Below are positions 16,464-25,020 of a stretch of DNA of 52,970 nucleotides, one piece after another (the first letter of the stretch is position 1; the number at the start of each line of letters is the position of its first letter). Source of the stretch: Nitrospinaceae bacterium (GTDB lineage Bacteria > Nitrospinota_A > UBA7883 > JAJDBK01); NCBI GenBank assembly GCA_029261405.1, contig JAJDBK010000033.1:1-52970 (forward strand). The letters are read 5' to 3'. The translations under genes and the position numbers were made by a program. The notes below the pieces were generated by a model. That model ran no database searches. It was not told the origin of the DNA and worked only from the letters and a program-made list of their open reading frames with translations.

Positions 16464-17126
16464 ATGGGCAAGGAACTTTCCATTGTAACACCGCTACACA
16501 CTCGCACAAGCAGAGACTACGCCGGCAGAATGATGGATGAGAAGGTCGACTGCATGAAGGTGGCCCGGCGTTACGGCGCAGACTTCTGGGACGGTGACCG
16601 GCGCTACGGTTACGGCGGTTATAAATATGACGGGCGCTGGAGTGTGGTGGCCGAGGCGCTTATAAAAGAGTACGATCTTCCACAAAACGCCCGTATTCTT
16701 GATGTCGGTTGCGGCAAGGGGTTTTTGTTGCACGAGTTCGCAAAACTATTGCCAGAGGCTACCGTCGCAGGTTTTGATATTTCTGAATACGCCCTGACCA
16801 ACGCGAAGGGGGAAGTGGCCGATAAACTCTTTATTCATAGCGCAGACAAACCGTACCCTTACGCTGATAACGAGTTTGATCTGGTTATCTCCCTCACCAC
16901 ACTGCACAACCTGCCGCTACCGGGACTGACATCGGCCCTGGGGGAGATGGGGCGAGTAGCGAAAAACGGCTATCTGGTGGTGGAGAGCTACCGGAACGAA
17001 TCGGAGCTTTTCAACTTGCAGCGCTGGGCGCTCACCTGTGAGTCATTCTACAGCCCGGACGAGTGGCGGTGGCTTTTCGACCGGTTCGGTTACGGCGGCG
17101 ATTATGAATTCATCTTTTTCGAATAA
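16464..17126 (+). CDS. Class I SAM-dependent methyltransferase
   Basis: The product is 220 residues. Motif I is ILDVGCGKGFLLHEF, followed by VAGFDISEYAL and the motif IV region FDLVISLTTLHNLP. The N-terminal stretch ARRYGADFWDGDRRYGYGGYKYDGRW is typical of methyltransferases encoded in transketolase-bearing sugar loci. It starts two bases after the transketolase gene. The substrate is unknown; a sugar or nucleotide-sugar hydroxyl or carbon is likely from context. Confidence 0.85.
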   Translation: MGKELSIVTPLHTRTSRDYAGRMMDEKVDCMKVARRYGADFWDGDRRYGYGGYKYDGRWSVVAEALIKEYDLPQNARILDVGCGKGFLLHEFAKLLPEATVAGFDISEYALTNAKGEVADKLFIHSADKPYPYADNEFDLVISLTTLHNLPLPGLTSALGEMGRVAKNGYLVVESYRNESELFNLQRWALTCESFYSPDEWRWLFDRFGYGGDYEFIFFE

Positions 17127-17141
17127 TGGAGTTATAGATTA

Positions 17142-18212
17142 ATGGGGAGCCTCTATTCACGCCTGAAAATCTTTCACTATCCTGACAAGGTAGCTTCCCT
17201 GCCACCCTCGTCGAAGGAGACACTGGCGCCGCTCCATATCAGGATCAAACCGACCAACGTCTGCGCCCACAACTGCTACTACTGCGCCTACAAGGCGGAC
17301 GATCTGCAACTGGGGCGGGATATGAACAGCCGCGACTCCATCCCCCGCGACAAGATGATGGAGATCATCGACGATATCGAGGAGATGGGAGTCAAGGCTG
17401 TCACCTTCTCCGGTGGCGGCGACCCTTTCTACTACAAACATCTCGAAGAGACCGCCGCCCGTCTGGCGGAAGGCCCCGTAGCGTTCGCATCCCTTACCAA
17501 TGGCGCAAGACTACAGGGAAAGGTGGCGGAAATTTTCGCCCACCACGGGTCGTGGCTCCGTATATCCATCGACGGATGGGACGCTAAAAGCTACTCCGAG
17601 TATCGGGGCGTGAACGATAAGGAGTTTGGTACGGTCATTAACAACATGGAGGCGTTCAAACGTCTTGGGGGTAAATGTTATCTGGGGGTAAGTTTTATTA
17701 TAGACCGGAAGAACGCCGAACACGTTTACAGCTTTATCCGGCGGATGCGGGATACCGGGGTCGATAGCGTAAAGGTTAGCCCCTGTATCGTCAGCAACGA
17801 AGGGGCGGCCAATAACGATTATCACCGCCCGATCCATGACAGGGTGAAAGATGAGGTCGCGCGGGCTATCGAGGAGCTTGCAACAGACACATTCGAGATA
17901 TACGACACCTACCACCTGCTCGAAGAGCGGTTCGACAAGGAGTATACATGGTGTCCATACCTGCAGGCATTACATGTAATCGGCGCGGACCTTAACATCT
18001 ACTCCTGTCAGGATAAAGCCTACAACCTCGATTCCGGTCTGCTCGGAAGTATCGCCGACAGGCGTTTTCGTGATTTCTGGTTTGATGATCGTGAGAAGTT
18101 TTTTACTATTAATCCGGCCCGCGACTGCAACCATCATTGTGTCGCCAACGACAAGAACCGGCTGGTCATTGATTATCTGGAGTCAGACCCGGACCATCTC
18201 GGATTCGTATAG
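17142..18212 (+). CDS. Radical SAM/SPASM protein B
   Basis: The product is 356 residues. The Fe-S motif CAHNCYYC uses Cys41, Cys45 and Cys48, followed by TFSGGGDPF. Later cysteines (TWCPYL, YSCQDK, DCNHHC) form a SPASM-like set. The start (LKIFHYPDKV) and end (DPDHLGFV) match the 12019-13086 protein, marking the pair as paralogues within one operon. GGAG lies nine bases before the ATG. Two related enzymes in one pathway could act at two positions or in sequence on one substrate. Confidence 0.85.
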   Translation: MGSLYSRLKIFHYPDKVASLPPSSKETLAPLHIRIKPTNVCAHNCYYCAYKADDLQLGRDMNSRDSIPRDKMMEIIDDIEEMGVKAVTFSGGGDPFYYKHLEETAARLAEGPVAFASLTNGARLQGKVAEIFAHHGSWLRISIDGWDAKSYSEYRGVNDKEFGTVINNMEAFKRLGGKCYLGVSFIIDRKNAEHVYSFIRRMRDTGVDSVKVSPCIVSNEGAANNDYHRPIHDRVKDEVARAIEELATDTFEIYDTYHLLEERFDKEYTWCPYLQALHVIGADLNIYSCQDKAYNLDSGLLGSIADRRFRDFWFDDREKFFTINPARDCNHHCVANDKNRLVIDYLESDPDHLGFV

Positions 18213-19412
18213 ATGCCGCTCGACAAGAAATACGATTCGATGCTTGCCTATTATCAGGAGGCGAGTTTTAATCCGGTCCCCATTTCGGTGGAGGATGAGG
18301 GGGTATGGCGGGATCATCTGGCGAAGCGGGGCAATCTGTATACCGGGAGTCTCGGTATTCCGGTCGGTCTGCTGAAGGGCCGAAAGGTTCTCGAATTCGG
18401 CTGTAACTCCGGGGAGAACGCGCTTGCTCTGGCCCATCATGGTGCCGACCTCACGCTGGTGGAGCCGAACAAGCAGGTTCATCCGAGGTTACGCCAGCTC
18501 TTCGAGCGTTTCAATCTGTCTGATCAAATAATATCGCTCTCAAGCGAGTCGATCTCCGGTTTTACGAGCGATAAAAAGTTTGATCTGGTAATCGCCGAAG
18601 GCTTTTTGTTCTGCCTGCCGGACCGGAGGGAACTGATCGGGCGGCTTGCAGGTTTTCTTGATGAGGGCGGTTTTCTGGTTGTATCCTGGAATGATCGATA
18701 CGGAATGCTGATTGAACAGATCAAACGGCTTTTTCTCTGGCGCGGTTGCGCTTTGTTGCGCGAAGACCCACAGAGCGAAACGTCACTTAAAACGGCCCAG
18801 CTTCTTTTCGGGGAGGATTTCGACCGCCTTAACGCATCGCGCTCGTTACCTGTCTGGTGGAAAGATATGCTGGTGCAACCTTTCATCGTGGACGAGTGGC
18901 ACTGGAGTTATGACGAACTGCTCCGGCTGGTGGAGGAGGCCGGTTGTGAGCTTCATTCCACAAGCCCCCGCTGGCCTCTGGCGGATCATTACAGGTGGTA
19001 CAAGAATGTCCGTTCTACCTCCGAACGGCACGAGGCGATTTTCCATGAGTGGAACAGGAGTTTTCTCTTTTTCCTTACGGGACGTTCTTTTCCTCACCTT
19101 GCGCAGACGCCCGCATCAGAAGAAGTGGTTAAGGGGACAGCAAAACTCATCGCCGCTCTCTCACTCTACGGCTCCACCGATGGCGTTGAATCTGACCTTG
19201 TGGCTGTAAAATGGTCCGGAGAGCTTGATAGCTGGCTCCGGTCGTTTGGCGATTCTTTTATAGACGCTTTCGCCGACGATTTGCAGGAGCTTTTAAACGC
19301 AGTAAAAACAGACTCCTTTGACCAGCTGGTTGAAAGTTACAGCAAAGCGAAAACCTTTCGCAAGCTCTGGGGAACTCCCTATCATTATCTTTCGTGCCGC
19401 AAACTCGCATGA
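18213..19412 (+). CDS. SAM-dependent methyltransferase with long C-terminal extension
   Basis: The product is 399 residues. The methyltransferase domain (about 45-175) has VLEFGCNSGENALALA, the acidic LTLVEPN and FDLVIAEGFLFCLPD. The remaining ~220 residues include a WHWSYDELLRLVEEAGCEL block common in methyltransferases of this class and then a helical tail I do not recognise. The gene starts at the base after the previous stop and overlaps the next gene by four bases. Substrate unknown. Confidence 0.8.
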   Translation: MPLDKKYDSMLAYYQEASFNPVPISVEDEGVWRDHLAKRGNLYTGSLGIPVGLLKGRKVLEFGCNSGENALALAHHGADLTLVEPNKQVHPRLRQLFERFNLSDQIISLSSESISGFTSDKKFDLVIAEGFLFCLPDRRELIGRLAGFLDEGGFLVVSWNDRYGMLIEQIKRLFLWRGCALLREDPQSETSLKTAQLLFGEDFDRLNASRSLPVWWKDMLVQPFIVDEWHWSYDELLRLVEEAGCELHSTSPRWPLADHYRWYKNVRSTSERHEAIFHEWNRSFLFFLTGRSFPHLAQTPASEEVVKGTAKLIAALSLYGSTDGVESDLVAVKWSGELDSWLRSFGDSFIDAFADDLQELLNAVKTDSFDQLVESYSKAKTFRKLWGTPYHYLSCRKLA

Positions 19413-20257
19413 GCGAAAGGAAAAATATTCTCGTTATCGGGGGTGACAGCCTCATCGGAACAGCGGTGGCCCGGTCGCTTGTACGGGAGAGGGAATCGAT
19501 TATCACCACTACCCGCCGTAAGGGCCGGACCGATGCGATTTTTTTTGATCTGGCCGATCCACGGCTCGACAACAACCTTGTAGAGCGAACCAGAGGCGCT
19601 ATCGTCTGCGCCGGAATCGGAAATATGGCGATCTGTGAAAAAAAAAGGGTAAATACGAGGCGGATCAATGTCGATGGGGTTTGCGCCGTCGCCAAACAGC
19701 TTCTGGACGCTTCTGTCCCGGTATCCTATATCTCCACAAGCCAGGTGTTTGACGGCTCTGATCCGGCGCCCCTGCCAGACGATCCGGTGTCGCCCGTTAC
19801 AGAATATGGACGCCAGCGGGCGGCGGTGGAGTTTTTTTTTACAAAGTGGCGCAAGCTTGCCAGCGTCGTGCGCCTGACCAAGGTGATCGAGTCATGTGTT
19901 CCGCTCTTCACCCAATGGTTAGATGATTTGCAAGGTGGAAAGAAGATTCATCCCTATTCGGATTACCGCCTTTCACCCTTGCCGCTGACCGGTGTGGCCG
20001 ACTACCTCTCATCGATCATCAGGGGGGAAGGCGCAGGTATCACGCATCTGTCTTGCGAAGCTACCATAGGTTACGTCGATACAGCCCGGATTCTCGCAAA
20101 AGCTGTCGGCGCGGATCTTCATCTGGTCGAACCCCGCACCAGCCCGGCTCTACCTGTCGGCGCCGTGCATCTGGGGGGCGCTATACGAACTTTCAATCCG
20201 AAATCAGTGGTAGAGGAAACCATTGGCAGGATGGTCTTAAATTCGGTGAAAGGATAG
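19409..20257 (+). CDS. NAD(P)-dependent sugar-nucleotide reductase/epimerase, RmlD-like
   Basis: The product is 282 residues from ATG 19409, overlapping the previous stop as ATGA. The Rossmann start is ILVIGGDSLIGTAVARSL, and STSQVFDG is the RmlD-type SxSxxVFDG block. The usual YxxxK catalytic pair appears as Tyr-Gly-Arg-Gln-Arg, so Lys is replaced by Arg. That may lower or change activity. RmlD-type enzymes reduce a 4-keto sugar nucleotide; here the substrate is unknown. A start at 19394 is in frame but lies inside the upstream gene. Confidence 0.82.
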   Translation: MSERKNILVIGGDSLIGTAVARSLVRERESIITTTRRKGRTDAIFFDLADPRLDNNLVERTRGAIVCAGIGNMAICEKKRVNTRRINVDGVCAVAKQLLDASVPVSYISTSQVFDGSDPAPLPDDPVSPVTEYGRQRAAVEFFFTKWRKLASVVRLTKVIESCVPLFTQWLDDLQGGKKIHPYSDYRLSPLPLTGVADYLSSIIRGEGAGITHLSCEATIGYVDTARILAKAVGADLHLVEPRTSPALPVGAVHLGGAIRTFNPKSVVEETIGRMVLNSVKG

Positions 20258-20266
20258 AATGAAGCA

Positions 20267-21658
20267 ATGAATTATCGTTTTGTAACCGTCGTCTGGGGGG
20301 AGGAGTATACCGGCGTCTTTCTGGATGTCTGCCTGCCAAACCAACTGGCGCCAGGAGAGCTTGCAAGCTTCGCCGACCTTGAAATGTGTGAATACCAGGT
20401 CTATACCACCACAGCCGATAGCGCGCGTATAGCCGCTGACCCGCGGTTCGCCGCCATACAGGAGATAATGCCGACCCGTATCATTCACCTCAACAAGTCG
20501 CTTGAGGGGAACGAATACATGGACTCCATCGCCCTTATGAACCACGGTCACATCATGTCGATACGGAAAGCGGCCGGAACCGATACCGCCTTTGTCTTCC
20601 TCCCCCCGGACCAGGTCTATTCTGCGGGAACGTTTCGCCGGATCAGGGAGGTGGCCCAGTCGGGTAAACGGATCCTTCTTACCGCAGGCGTCCGGGTGGA
20701 GAAGGAGAGTTTTATTCCCGCCTTCGTAAGGACGTTCGCCGACGGATCCGGAAACTGCCCCGCCCCGTCCCGAAAGCTGGTGGGGCTTGCACTCGACCAC
20801 CTGCATCCGGTCATCCTGTCCTATTTTGTAGATTCACGGGAATATAACGACGGCCCCTGTCACTTCTACTGGCGTGTGGACGATACCGGTTTCGTGGCCC
20901 GGGCGCTCAGTATGCATCCCCTGATGGTGCGACCACGAAGGGAGGACGCCATCCCGGTGAGGAGCGTTGATGGTGACTATCTGCGCAGGGTCTCCTCCGA
21001 CATCCACGACTACCACATCGTTACCGACTCCGACGAACTGGTAGCCTTCGAGATGTCAAGCGGAGCCTGGAGCGCCGGAATAAACGGCCCCAACAGCTTC
21101 AACATATACCGTTGCGCCTTACACCTGAAGCATGGCGGCGACCATATGCACCGGAAGTTCCTCCGAAAAAAGGTGCGCATACACAGCAGTGGCTACAACG
21201 GTCCATGGGAGGAGGTGGAGGCGGAGTCGGACAGGGTAATCGAAACGGCCCGGTCGATCCTGGCGGTATCCTACAAGGCGCCGATGCATCGTTCCCTCTT
21301 CGATTATTATACGTCCCGCTGGCGCGCGTTCCTTGATCATGTGAAGGACGTTGTTATCTTCGGCACAGGCGCGGGAGGTGAAGTAACGCTGGAGCTTGCT
21401 GAGTGTTGTGGCTGGAATGTCTCCCGTTTTATCGATAACAATCCGGCAAAACAGGGGACCACCTTTCACGGCTACCCGGTGACCGGACCCGAGACTCTCG
21501 GCAGTCGTGACTACCAACTGGTAATAGTCGCGTCGCTACCCGGAAAGCGGGCTATCTTCCAACAACTAAAACAGGCGGGTCTGGTCCACCGGAAAGACTT
21601 CATCTATTATCTTGACACAGTAACGATAGGCAAACTGCAGATCACCCTCACCATATAA
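20267..21658 (+). CDS. Glycosyltransferase-like protein with C-terminal Rossmann domain
   Basis: The product is 463 residues. Residues ~1-300 are homologous to the C-terminal half of the 8737-10878 protein: LPPDQVYSAGTFRRI, GKRILLTAGVRVEKESF, LDHLHPVI, MHPLMVRPRRED and DIHDYHIVTDSDEL. I know no name for this domain; its start (RFVTVVWGEEYTGVFLDVCLPN) suggests a nucleotide-sugar-binding fold. Residues ~345-440 form a separate Rossmann-like domain (KDVVIFGTGAGGEVTLEL, FIDNNPAKQGTTFHG, LVIVASLPG) like those found in sugar-modifying proteins. It is the last gene of the operon and converges on a broken sulfotransferase gene. Confidence 0.72.
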   Translation: MNYRFVTVVWGEEYTGVFLDVCLPNQLAPGELASFADLEMCEYQVYTTTADSARIAADPRFAAIQEIMPTRIIHLNKSLEGNEYMDSIALMNHGHIMSIRKAAGTDTAFVFLPPDQVYSAGTFRRIREVAQSGKRILLTAGVRVEKESFIPAFVRTFADGSGNCPAPSRKLVGLALDHLHPVILSYFVDSREYNDGPCHFYWRVDDTGFVARALSMHPLMVRPRREDAIPVRSVDGDYLRRVSSDIHDYHIVTDSDELVAFEMSSGAWSAGINGPNSFNIYRCALHLKHGGDHMHRKFLRKKVRIHSSGYNGPWEEVEAESDRVIETARSILAVSYKAPMHRSLFDYYTSRWRAFLDHVKDVVIFGTGAGGEVTLELAECCGWNVSRFIDNNPAKQGTTFHGYPVTGPETLGSRDYQLVIVASLPGKRAIFQQLKQAGLVHRKDFIYYLDTVTIGKLQITLTI

Positions 21659-22532
21659 AGACTGTATCTGACCGAAGGCGTTAGCGGTATTGCAGGCTAT
21701 AACCAGAAGCTTTGCGGCGACCAGATCTTCAAACCGGACATTACATATCGGCACAGAGTACCTGAATGGACTCAAGACACGAAAAAACAGAGGCGCTATC
21801 GTCACTGTCCAGACAAAAACGTATTACATCATCGAATGTTTCCAGATGAAGATACTTTTCCTTGTTTCGCAAATATTCCTCATCACTGAACCGGACATTG
21901 TCGCTGGTGTAGAAGTTGGCCATCGACAACAGAGTGTCTCGCGGATCCCGATAATTGAAAATAACATTAACTTCGTTACGAGAAGCCCATTCCATCACAT
22001 CATACGGGCTGATGCCGCCTGTACCATGGCTTAATACATAACACTCATTCCCTGCCGACGCCGCCGCCAGGGAAAATTCCACTATTCCATCAGGTCGAGC
22101 GCCAGTTGCTTTCACGCCAAGCAAGGACAGAATCTTCATTACCAGGTGTGTTCCCGATTTTATAATCGATACAATAAGCGTTTTTCGAGGTTTTCTATCA
22201 GCGTACACCACATGCGGCGCATGGATATTGAGTTGGTCGAGAGTGTCACGAACAGAGAGCCATTCATTAACAACAAATACAAAAAGAGCGTCCGGTTTCG
22301 TTTCGAGCGCCGCCCGGGGCGAAAGGACTTCCGGATTATCAGCTCGAAGCGACTGATTCCTATCGCAGAGTATTATTTCCTGGTCAGGTATTGAACCTGA
22401 AAGCGCCCGGACACCGTCAGCAAAATCACGCCCGGTAAAATTATAACCCCATATGACAAACCGCCTTGCGCCATTACATTGTAACTTCGATTGGTCTGCA
22501 ATGTCAGAGAATCTTTCACAGCCATAGTGCAA
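21566..22532 (-). pseudogene. Frameshifted Rossmann-sulfotransferase fusion
   Basis: The upstream frame (21741-22532) encodes a small Rossmann-like domain (FVIWGYNFTGRDFAD, ILCDRN) and then the PAPS-binding loop of a sulfotransferase (LIVSIIKSGTHLVMKIL) and INFNYRDPRDTLLSM-like segment (NVIFNYRDPRD). It stops at 21741 just where the family continues. The next conserved block, VRFEDLV, appears in another frame at about 21710, so a frameshift has occurred, and the 3' part of the domain is absent. The only in-frame start is a TTG. It is most likely dead. Confidence 0.7.
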
Positions 22533-22534
22533 TC

Positions 22535-22669
22535 ATGACAGACGATCACACACCCGCTCTTCTCGAAGATGTTTCAGGAATTCGATCCGTTTGCGCTATT
22601 TTTTATTACGGAAGAAGCGGCGCATATCTTCTGGCCAGCCTGCTTGACGAACATCCGGAAAGCGGTCTA
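22535..22669 (+). pseudogene. 5' fragment of a second sulfotransferase gene
   Basis: From ATG 22535 the frame reads an N-terminal tail and then FYYGRSGAYLLASLLDEHPE, the PAPS-loop start of a sulfotransferase-type protein. Similarity ends at about 22660, where the sequence runs into the 3' end of the oppositely oriented GT2 gene. The rest of the gene is missing. It looks like a recombination junction that joined two loci tail to tail. Confidence 0.6.
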
Positions 22670-23809
22670 CCTTGTCCCGTAACCTCGAACATGCGAGACA
22701 AGCTCTGTTATCTGAGGTTCCGTGAGCCTTATTTCGCCGTTAAGACTCGCAGGCGAACTCTCTGTTCTGGCAATATCAAGGATCGTATTATGAATAGATA
22801 TACGAAAGGCGTTATTGTCATGCCCTCCACCGATTTCCATGAACATGATCGGGTCAGTCTCAAGATTATGATTTTCAGGCGGCGTGTTATCAAAATATGA
22901 TCGTCCCGGCTCCATTAGAATCTTGTGGAGCTCAGATTCCACAAATGATCCATCGAAATGACGCTCTACATAAAGCGCGTGGATGAGGTCGATTATGCGT
23001 CCTGCCTCATTACGCCCCATCGCCGACTCATCACAAAACCCGTCATCATACAGTGTATCGAGCAATTGGCTCCGATAACAGATGTAATCATCGGCCAGTT
23101 TCACCGGACTTTCTATCATTTGATGAACGGGATGAATGTGGCGGCGGTCAACATGGGATCCGGTGATTCGTCGCAACATGAATATTTCGGGGATACGGGC
23201 CACATTGCCCCTGAAAACCACTATTGACGCGTGGTATAACTCCTGGAACATTATGTTCGGTATCTCAAGCCTTGCGAGCCGTGAATGACTCCACTTTAAC
23301 GCATCCGCACGATAGACTGCGTAGAATATCGGCTGAAACCTTCTGGAGAGCTGTAACAACCGGGATAACGAATCATCGGCGATAAAGGATGGCACAAAAT
23401 CCTGCACCGAGTGTAGAGAAATCCCGCTATCATCTTCGGTAAAACCGAGTATGTAACCCTGGGCGGCGACATAATCGGGATGAGACGCAAGGTACCTTAC
23501 AGACGCTTCAACTCCGGGTATGTTCGGGATGTCGTCATCCGGGAATATCGAGGCGTACTCCGTGTCGACTCTTTGCAGGCCATCGCATAGAACCTCACGG
23601 AGATCGACATCATCAGAATATGATACATGCTCCATATTCAAAGCTGATTGCTCAACAAGCCGCCTGTTATGATCCCGGGATTGTTCGTCTCCATGATCCA
23701 GAAGCAGAATGCGAAACATGACATTTGACGACACCAGGCAATCGAGCAGTCGCCGGACAAGAAGCGGCCTGTTGAATGTCAGAATCACCATGGTATAGCT
23801 ATTCTTCAT
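22667..23809 (-). CDS. GT2-type glycosyltransferase (TIGR04440-like)
   Basis: The product is 380 residues. The N-terminal GT-A fold starts with MVILTFNRPLLVRRLLDCL, continues with ILLLDHGD and carries the metal-binding acidic motif FPDDD near residue 93. The C-terminal ~200 residues, with MFQELYHASIVVFRGNV and RRITGSHVD, resemble the extended GT2 group annotated TIGR04440. It is the last gene of the minus-strand array. Its 3' end cuts off a sulfotransferase fragment on the other strand, and its own C-terminus may therefore have been altered. Confidence 0.8.
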   Translation of the reverse strand: MKNSYTMVILTFNRPLLVRRLLDCLVSSNVMFRILLLDHGDEQSRDHNRRLVEQSALNMEHVSYSDDVDLREVLCDGLQRVDTEYASIFPDDDIPNIPGVEASVRYLASHPDYVAAQGYILGFTEDDSGISLHSVQDFVPSFIADDSLSRLLQLSRRFQPIFYAVYRADALKWSHSRLARLEIPNIMFQELYHASIVVFRGNVARIPEIFMLRRITGSHVDRRHIHPVHQMIESPVKLADDYICYRSQLLDTLYDDGFCDESAMGRNEAGRIIDLIHALYVERHFDGSFVESELHKILMEPGRSYFDNTPPENHNLETDPIMFMEIGGGHDNNAFRISIHNTILDIARTESSPASLNGEIRLTEPQITELVSHVRGYGTR

Positions 23810-23831
23810 GGATAATCCGGGGTGAATGTCA

Positions 23832-24182
23832 TTACCGCCCGATTTCCGCTATGTCGGCGGCCAGAAAAACAACCGGCTCTTTTCCACGGTTCTCGTGCCA
23901 GTGACTTACGTTGACATCCTCGATGAGAAACGCTCCTGGATTGTGGTCAATAATCCGACCATCATCGCTATGTTCGGTAAGGGTACCCTCTAATATATAC
24001 GCTATGGCCTGATGTGGCTCGTGGGTGTGCCAGCCGATTGTACCCCCCGGTTCGAGCCGGTAGATCCGCGTACGCAGGAAAAGTCCATTCATCCTCGGAA
24101 TTTCCAATCCCAGATCAAGCTCACCGGTATCATTCCATTCGAGCCGCTCATGTTCGGTGGGCGTGGTTTTCCTGTCAGACAT
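23832..24182 (-). CDS. Cupin-domain protein
   Basis: The product is 116 residues from ATG 24182 (AGGG about nine bases upstream). It is a single small cupin: the first metal motif is in IGWHTHEPHQAIAYILEG (His-x-His and a downstream Glu position) and the second is VSHWHENRG. Such proteins act as isomerases, dioxygenases or binding proteins. It lies between a methyltransferase gene and the GT2 gene in the same direction. An upstream in-frame extension to 24290 overlaps the methyltransferase gene and is not favoured. Confidence 0.78.
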   Translation of the reverse strand: MSDRKTTPTEHERLEWNDTGELDLGLEIPRMNGLFLRTRIYRLEPGGTIGWHTHEPHQAIAYILEGTLTEHSDDGRIIDHNPGAFLIEDVNVSHWHENRGKEPVVFLAADIAEIGR

Positions 24183-24225
24183 AACGAAACCCTGCAACCA
24201 GTTCCTTTGATAAACACATGATAAA

Positions 24226-25020
24226 TCAGCTACCTTGTTGTTTATTTCCCTGTCGCCGTTTCCTGAACAGGCCAGATTTCTGGGGCCCATATTCGCCTAT
24301 CGGGGGAGCCTTGGCCGCCAATTGATGCAACGGATGGTTATAATCGATTTTCTCGTTATTCTCCACCGCCAGCTTTGTATAGACAATCCGGGTTATCAGA
24401 TAGTATGACGAGGAGGGGCTTCCCCTCTCCACACACTCCATTACTTTGGCTACATGCTCGTCGAACTCCCCGGTAAGCAGTGTAAGATGCTCCTGAACAG
24501 GGAGCGGAGGTAATCCGAAATCAACGCGATCCTGATTGATCCGCTCGTAACCATCGACATAAGATTCAATAAAGAAAAAATGGCCATCCTTTGCCAGCGT
24601 GTCATGCAGGCGATCAAACACACTCAGTTGCATTCCAAGAGACTCAAGATTCTGAATCGCGCGGATGCAGATCACCAGATCATAATTTGAACCTATATCA
24701 TCCACAAACAGATCCCCGTGAATAAAGGAGAGGTTTGCAGGCAAGGGGGGCGCATTGGCCGCTTTAATCATCTCTTCGTTAATGTCGATACCAACAAACG
24801 ATATAGCAGGGTAGTCGAAAGCCAGTTTCCGGGTTGTATATCCATTGGCGCAGGCAAAATCGAGAACACGTCCCGGCTGTAGACGGTTTAACATCTCTTT
24901 TACGGCCCTGATTTCAACGGGACGTATCCATACATCCGGGGTATTCGATTCAGGATCGGAGCCATGTTCGCGTACCCGCCTGGACCAGAAATCGATCATG
25001 CTCCCCTGCTTATCCATCAT
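24226..25020 (-). CDS. Class I SAM-dependent methyltransferase
   Basis: The product is 264 residues. Motif I is VLDFACANGYTTRKLA, followed by FVGIDINEEMI and LVICIRAIQNLES. The start overlaps the stop of the aminotransferase gene as ATGA. Coming right after a DegT-type aminotransferase, it could N-methylate the new amino sugar, a common pairing in deoxysugar pathways; this is inference. The basic C-terminal tail (LFRKRRQGNKQ) is an oddity. Confidence 0.82.
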   Translation of the reverse strand: MMDKQGSMIDFWSRRVREHGSDPESNTPDVWIRPVEIRAVKEMLNRLQPGRVLDFACANGYTTRKLAFDYPAISFVGIDINEEMIKAANAPPLPANLSFIHGDLFVDDIGSNYDLVICIRAIQNLESLGMQLSVFDRLHDTLAKDGHFFFIESYVDGYERINQDRVDFGLPPLPVQEHLTLLTGEFDEHVAKVMECVERGSPSSSYYLITRIVYTKLAVENNEKIDYNHPLHQLAAKAPPIGEYGPQKSGLFRKRRQGNKQQGS

